Source of the DNA: Chloranthus sessilifolius
Taxonomy: Eukaryota; Streptophyta; Magnoliopsida; Chloranthales; Chloranthaceae
DNA: 64,000 bases
Direction of reading: 5' to 3'
Assembly (NCBI GenBank): GCA_021018995.1
Contig: CM037593.1
Location: 17,512,088-17,576,087 of the forward strand
Positions 58,742-64,000 of this stretch are shown in pieces. How positions within the stretch are numbered: the first letter of the stretch is position 1; each line of letters begins with the position of its first letter. Under the pieces are notes generated by a model. The model worked only from the letters and a program-made list of their open reading frames with translations. It searched no databases and had not been told where the DNA came from. The position numbers and the translations under genes were made by a program.

Positions 58742-59737
58742 TGTTGGCACGTCCCTTTTACTCGGGACACAAAAGTTGTGCGCTACCTAATTGGGAAACA
58801 GAATATAAACAACTCCCATCCCGTGTCAACTCCCATAAAAAAATGATTAAAATTAAATAAAACTTATAGTCCATCAGATGAACAAAATAAATTGAATATT
58901 TCTTATACTCAAGTTGTTGGGAGCTTGATGTATGCTATGATGTGTACTAGACCCAATCTTAGTTTTGCAATAAGTGTAGTTAGTAGATACTAAAATAACT
59001 CAGGTCTTAAGCACTGATAAGCAGTAAAACGAATACTAAGATATTTAAAAGGGACAAAGCATCTTAAATTATGTTTTCAAGCTAATGAACTTAAAGCTCA
59101 AGGCTACTTGGATGCTGATCATGCTGGGGATAAGGATGGCGAAAAATCTATCTCAGCTCATATTTTTCTCTTTGGAGGTGATGATATTTCTTGGTCTAGT
59201 AAGAAACATGGTTGTTTTGCCCGTTATACTCAAAAAGCTGAGTATATAGTTTGTAATACTGCTTGTACTTATGTAACCTGGATAAAATGCTTCATAGCTG
59301 ATATGAAGCTAGATATAGCCGACATACCTGTGCAAATATTTTGTGACAATAAAATTGTAATTAGACTGATTGAAAGTGGGTCAAATAGCTCAAAAGATAA
59401 ATACATTGAAGTGCATTATCACTATATTCATGATGTAGTTGAGAAATATGAAGTGACTAAGTCATTTACCTTAAAGTGATATAATTATTGACTTTTTGAC
59501 TAAAAGTCTTATTGCGGATATTTTTTCAAAACACGTTTGCTTAATAGAACTTAGGGACGCCCGAGCCATGAAAATATAAATCACTTACTATTTTATCATG
59601 AATAATATATTCATTTTTTAAGCGTAAAAAATTTCATGATTTAAATTTTAGTTGTGAATGGTATATCCACAAAGAGCGTAAAAAACTTCATAACTGAAAA
59701 TACTTTCATAAAATATATATTAAAAATAATAGAAGAA

Positions 59738-59814
<77 letters not shown>

Positions 59815-60203
59815 CGGCTTTCATGGCCAAGTGAGCGATGTTGGTATGTAGTCGTTGTGCACTACTTTAATGGAAAATAGAATCCCGTTTATTTGGGACA
59901 CAAAAGTTATGCGTTACCTAAATGGGAAACAAAGTCCCGTTTATTTAAGACATTTTCGATGTGTGCAGATTAATAGGAGAAATAGTTTCTCCCATCGAAT
60001 AATCCGAACTTTAGAAGATCTTTTGTGTACCTATAAAAAGGGGCTTATCGCCGCCTACCAAAAATATATATCAAATATATTACGACGGTAGGAAGGTGTA
60101 CATCTGTTCACGAGAAAATACTCACATTATCGATAATTTCTGGTCTCGCGACGAATCTCGTATTGATCCGACTCACATGCAAGGAAGCTATCAACTATTT
60201 TCA
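58742..60203 (+). pseudogene. Internally deleted copia retrotransposon (copy B)
   Basis: Ortholog of 4396-6001. The RNase H segment 59108-59479 is open: DADHAGDKD, ISWSSKK, and a primer-grip-like IFCDNKI. 3' LTR 59839-60203. Flanks TTAAT (58737-58741) and TTAAC (60204-60208) repeat those of copy A. A (TA)n tract of about 69 bp (59743-59811) precedes the purine tract. Confidence 0.8.
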
Positions 60204-60427
60204 TTAACAAATATATAACACAATTGTTTATTTAAATAACGTTAAAAATAGACCCAAAGTAATCACTCTCTCTCACCGACTTCTTTCTCTCTTCTCCAAA
60301 TTTTTATGTAGTATATTGAAAACTAAACCTTATATATCTATACTATATGGTAGGTAGAACAAGACAAATATACCACTGTTTTGCTGCATATGAGTAGAGT
60401 ACATGCCACCCACTAGTATGGTTATAA

Positions 60428-60557
60428 TAAGGATCAAAATTTCGGCCGAAATAATCGAAATTTCGGTCATATTTTATATGGGATTTAAATTTTCAACCAA
60501 AATTTCGGTCCAAATTTTTTGTTTGGGTCATGCCCGAAGCTGAAATTTTGATCCTCG
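60428..60557. mobile_element. MITE, AAATTTCGG type (copy B only)
   Basis: TAAGGATCAAAATTTCGG to GAAATTTTGATCCTCG, 130 bp. Flanks GGTTATAA / AGTTATAC; copy A empty site AAGTTATAATG near 6184. Confidence 0.85.
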
Positions 60558-61145
60558 AGTTATACTATTGTGGCACTATCATATATTTTTATCAGCCTTT
60601 CGAGGCATATGTCTAGGATTTTATACTTAATACAAAACACAATTTAAATAAAACAAAAAGCTATAATATAAAGATGCCTAGTACGCCCAACTGTATTAAA
60701 AAATAATAAAACGTTTAGGGCACCCATAATCAGCATATGGCATGAGAGCCATATGCCTCCTCGCAGGGGCTTAGCTAAAAATTTTTGTCGATTAGAGCTA
60801 CAAATGATAAATATAATGTTAGTAGTTATTTTGGAGGCTTCTACATTATAGATTTATGAGTTAAATTAGTTATATATAAACAAAGGCTGTATAAGAATCA
60901 TACTTAATAGAAACTCTAAAATTAAATAAGGGGTTTGAATCCATTTGGGGGCTTCTACATCATATATTTGGAACCTTCTATACAAACAAAGGTTGTATAA
61001 GAATTATACTAAATAGAAACTCTAGAGTTCCATGGGGGCTTCACACCGTACTATATATGAGCCTCCTCGACTTTTAAAGGTTGCACAGTTCATATTTAAC
61101 GTGTTGGTGATTAACTTTGTCGCTACATAGCCCGAGGGGGTTTGG

Positions 61146-61575
61146 CGTTACATAGCCCGAGGGGGGTCAGGTCCTCACCTCCGAGGGCAAATCCGCCTAG
61201 AGGCCGCCCAATGGACACATACCCTGCTGACCTAACACATAATAACTTGGGATGGACACATGCCCCTGAAATTATCGGTCGCTCTGGTCGCTATGGAACC
61301 TGACATTTAGGTTCCAGAAGCTTAATTAATTAGGAGTGGGCTTCTAGCTCAATTATTGGAAGGTTTACGATAACAAAACTTTGAGGTCAAAAGTTTAATC
61401 GATATCCCAACTTAATTATTTAAAAATATATGTAGGCCTGAATAAAAGTTTGAATGAATTGATATTTTATAGCAAGTTAGCAAGGACATTAGTTTTGATT
61501 CTTGAGACCAAATATTATTATTTTCTTAAAAGATATGGGCTTTTTAGAGGCATTAATATGTCAAATGAACATAAG
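61146..61575. other. Non-coding stretch
   Basis: Unrelated to copy A. Starts with a short duplication TTACATAGCCCGAGGGGG; nothing else recognised. Confidence 0.5.
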
Positions 61576-61800
61576 GAGCAGCAGCTCAGTTGGTACACTC
61601 CCCCCATTAATTGTGGGGCTGTTGGTGGTGGATTTAATTCTCGTTCTTTATGTTGTTTCCCTCCCTTATTTTTATAAAGTGTGGGTTGGATTATGTGGTT
61701 TGTTCTCACTACTGTCGTTGGTGTTACTCCGCAATTGTCAAATCTATATGTGTGTATTCTTTCTCCTTTCTCAAGGATGCCTTGTCCGTATAGTTTCTCG
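61576..61800 (+). mobile_element. Possible tRNA-derived SINE
   Basis: AGCTCAGTTGGTA (61583-61595) fits an A box and GGTGGATTTAATTC (61627-61640) a decayed B box at the usual spacing. The 3' end and duplication are not located. Confidence 0.5.
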
Positions 61801-61973
61801 TGCCAGAGTGGGGGCGCGGAGCCACATTGAGCAATGTAAATTTTGAAAATATATTAATTAAACTTCTGATATAAACCTTTTTTTCATGTACAAGCCCCAA
61901 TTAATTGCATATTTTGACCAGCGGGTAGCCTCCACTAGAAGAAAATCCTGGCTCCGTTGCTACTTCTAGGATA

Positions 61974-62053
61974 GATTGATTGTATGGTCCAGTTTTTGGG
62001 TTCCTGGTTGGATGATTGATTGTATGGTGCAGTTTTCGGGTTCCTGGTTGGAT
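61974..62053 (+). repeat. 40-bp tandem duplication
   Basis: Two units beginning GATTGATTGTATGG at 61974 and 62014. Confidence 0.93.
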
Positions 62054-62650
62054 GAACACCTGGATCTCTTGTCATTCCTCGTTTTTTTTTTAAAAATTTA
62101 TTATTATTTTTAATGAGTTCTCAATTATAAAAAATTCCAACTTACTCTAAGTAGATGGGTAAAGGTAACAATAACGATAATGATTTTGTGTAGAGTTGGT
62201 ATGGGCCAACATATTGCTCACTCTTGAGGTGACTGAGTCATTGATTCTAAACGCCTGGCACCGTTTTGGCATTATGCGTTTGAGAGAGAAGAAGATCGAA
62301 TGGCATTATGCGTTTGAGAGAGAAGAAGATCGAATTAGTGTAAGGCTCCGGCTTTAAGATCTGTGAGATCAGGTAAATGCTAGACAGCCTTAGTCCCATT
62401 TTGGAGAGATTGATTCCCGAACTTTAACCCGAGACGGATCGCTTTGGACAGGCAACACTTGCCATTGCTTTGTCGAAAGATCGGGCCATTATATAAATCA
62501 ATGGCTAAGTACCTGAATTAGACAACCAATGGTAGCCATTTATTTTGTGTGGTCATTGATCTCATAATCACATGGTATAGATAGTTTTTCAAGGTTATAT
62601 TTTGATATATTCAATCTAAATGATCACCCCATACAACATATATGACTATA
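62054..62650 (+). other. Non-coding stretch with 34-bp tandem duplication
   Basis: TGGCATTATGCGTTTGAGAG begins two 34-bp units at 62267 and 62301. The rest (62340-62640) is not recognised. Confidence 0.6.
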
Positions 62651-62940
62651 ATGACAAATTTCGTTTTTGAAAATATTTCGGTAGGGGGTCATTTTGGAAA
62701 AATTGCGGGAAAAATTCGAAAAAGTTTCGAAAAGCACACAAATTTTTTATTTAATATTCATAAAAATCTTATTTATCATTTAAAAATGATTGAAACTAAA
62801 AAAAAATCATTAATTCAGAAATTTTTCGTTAATTTTGCCGAAATTAATGAAATTTCAGCAATTTCAAAGAAAACACTGAAATTTCGTTGAAAGTTTCATC
62901 CAACCCATGTTTCGGTAAATTTTAGAGAAATTTGTCACTA
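62651..62940. repeat. TIR repeat with GTGACAAATTTC-type ends
   Basis: ATGACAAATTTCG at the left, GAAATTTGTCACTA at the right; interior iterates AAATTTCG-like words. Same family as 43057-43314. Confidence 0.55.
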
Positions 62941-62976
62941 TGCACATGACACCAGGTACCACTAAATTAATGTCAG

Positions 62977-63172
62977 ATGCAAGGTATAAAAAATCGTCTG
63001 ATACCAATAAATATCGGTCCTCCAACTTAGTATCGACCGAAAAGGACCCGTATCGACTGATACGTATTGGTTTGAGATGAAACACATTTTTTTTTTTGTC
63101 TTTAAGGGCCAGGGCCGTTTCATATCGGTATCGTATCTGTCGATACCCAATACCAATTTTGACATTTTGGTC
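62977..63172. mobile_element. Palindrome-rich MITE, GATACGTATCGG type
   Basis: Starts AAGGTATAAAAAATCG, ends CCAATTTTGACATTTTGG; flanks TCAGATGC / TCACATGT match at 6 of 8. Diverged relative of 83-314. Confidence 0.55.
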
Positions 63173-63537
63173 ACATGTTAAAAATTAATTCCCATCGAAT
63201 CTCACCCGTTCGTAATGCAAACTCTATTGTATAACAGAGACAACATTTTGAGTATAAATAAATTAGATGATTACAAGTCAAACAATGGATTGGACGGTGA
63301 TGGCAAGCTGACGAAAGAGACTACAAGAGGAGAATACATTTAGTCTAACAATAATAAAGACAGGTTTATTATAAATATATTTATTTTGATATATGACCAT
63401 TTAGTTTCCATCACTTAAATTCTTAGCCACATTTAGTAGTCCCTTAGAATTCTTATCCATGAACTCTTTTAGAATTATGGCAAAGTATATGTATCCTTGT
63501 AGTCACCTTGATTTTTTCGAAATTGACAATTTGACAT

Positions 63538-63721
63538 TAAGGATCAAAATTTCGGGTTTCATTTCGGTTTTGGAGGGGACTGAAATCGAAATTTCGGCCG
63601 AAAATTTGATCCCTACACAAAATTGACCGAAATTTTGGTCCAAAATTTCGACTTTGGTGGGGATTGAAACCGATAATTTCGGCCGAAATTTCAGTCATTT
63701 CGGCAGAAATTTTGATCCTTG
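63538..63721. mobile_element. hAT-like MITE, AAATTTCGG type
   Basis: TAAGGATCAAAAT at the left, ATTTTGATCCTTG at the right, perfect 8-bp duplication TTTGACAT (63530-63537, 63722-63729). Interior of iterated AAATTTCGGCCGAAA. Confidence 0.9.
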
Positions 63722-63729
63722 TTTGACAT

Positions 63730-64000
63730 TTTGAAGATTTGACTCGACCAACCTTGGGATTCTAAATCCTATTATCCTCGCAAAGCTTTAATGTATTGTT
63801 TATTGACTCATCGATAAGATTACTAAGATTATAAAGGTGCACGTGAAAAATAATTTTTTTAATCATATATAAGTTTGGTATGCGTGCTCAACACACTAGT
63901 CAAACTATAAGAGAAGAAGAGATTTGTCAAAAACTCATTACCTCAAAAAATTTAGAAGACAACTCCTGAATTAAATATTAAATATAATTTACATTCAAAT
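63730..64000. other. Non-coding end of the window
   Basis: AT-rich; no feature recognised. Confidence 0.5.

Larger units (their letters stand above)
56025..61145 (+). repeat. Segmental duplication, copy B
   Basis: Direct copy of 1-6765, about 55 kb downstream. Copy B alone has MITEs at 57139-57367, 58182-58319 and 60428-60557. It retains about 100 bp at 56880-56990 missing from copy A. The two copies diverge after 6765 and 61145. The ABCG gene lies between them. Confidence 0.9.

Noticed and set aside
59108-59479. Stand-alone gene in copy B
   Set aside because: It is the RNase H end of an internally deleted copia element between recognisable LTRs.

Overview
This window is repeat-dense plant nuclear DNA, almost certainly from a flowering plant. 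The evidence is one intron-rich ABCG (PDR-type) transporter gene with plant exon structure, Ty1/copia elements with initiator-Met-tRNA primer sites, CACTA-type MITEs with CACTACAAAA ends, an L1 LINE, tRNA-derived SINEs and long AT tracts. There are no bacterial operons, rRNA genes or CRISPR arrays. I cannot name the species.

Layout. 1-6.8 kb is copy A of a direct segmental duplication; copy B lies at 56.0-61.1 kb. Copy A is interrupted by a short non-autonomous LTR retrotransposon carrying a minisatellite. 6.9-11.5 kb holds GC-rich repeats and a decayed LINE invaded by a SINE and a palindrome-rich MITE. 11.6-17.8 kb is a dead copia element with a 1.43 kb internal tandem duplication. 19.5-27.7 kb is a second minisatellite-bearing LTR element whose 5' LTR was split by a 5.5 kb copia element (perfect 5-bp target duplication AATAA). 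27.8-37.0 kb (minus strand) is the only intact gene: 24 exons that join in frame into a 1,445-residue full-size ABCG transporter. Two of its introns carry miniature LTR elements (TRIMs) and a third carries a foldback MITE. 38-64 kb is nested non-coding DNA transposons, one clean solo LTR, a putative 3.2 kb giant LTR, and copy B.

The gene lies between the two duplicate copies, which are about 55 kb apart in direct orientation. The copies share several old insertions and differ by newer ones, so they act as matched filled and empty sites for dating insertions.

The most interesting signals are: (1) a hAT-like MITE family with a 13-bp terminal repeat, CA(A/T)GGATCAAAAT, and 8-bp target duplications, whose interiors consist of iterated short palindromes of two unrelated kinds; (2) a non-autonomous LTR retrotransposon family in which a roughly 27-bp minisatellite occupies the place of gag-pol; (3) foldback elements with 9-bp target duplications; (4) the intact transporter gene packed with TRIMs inside heavily nested repeats.
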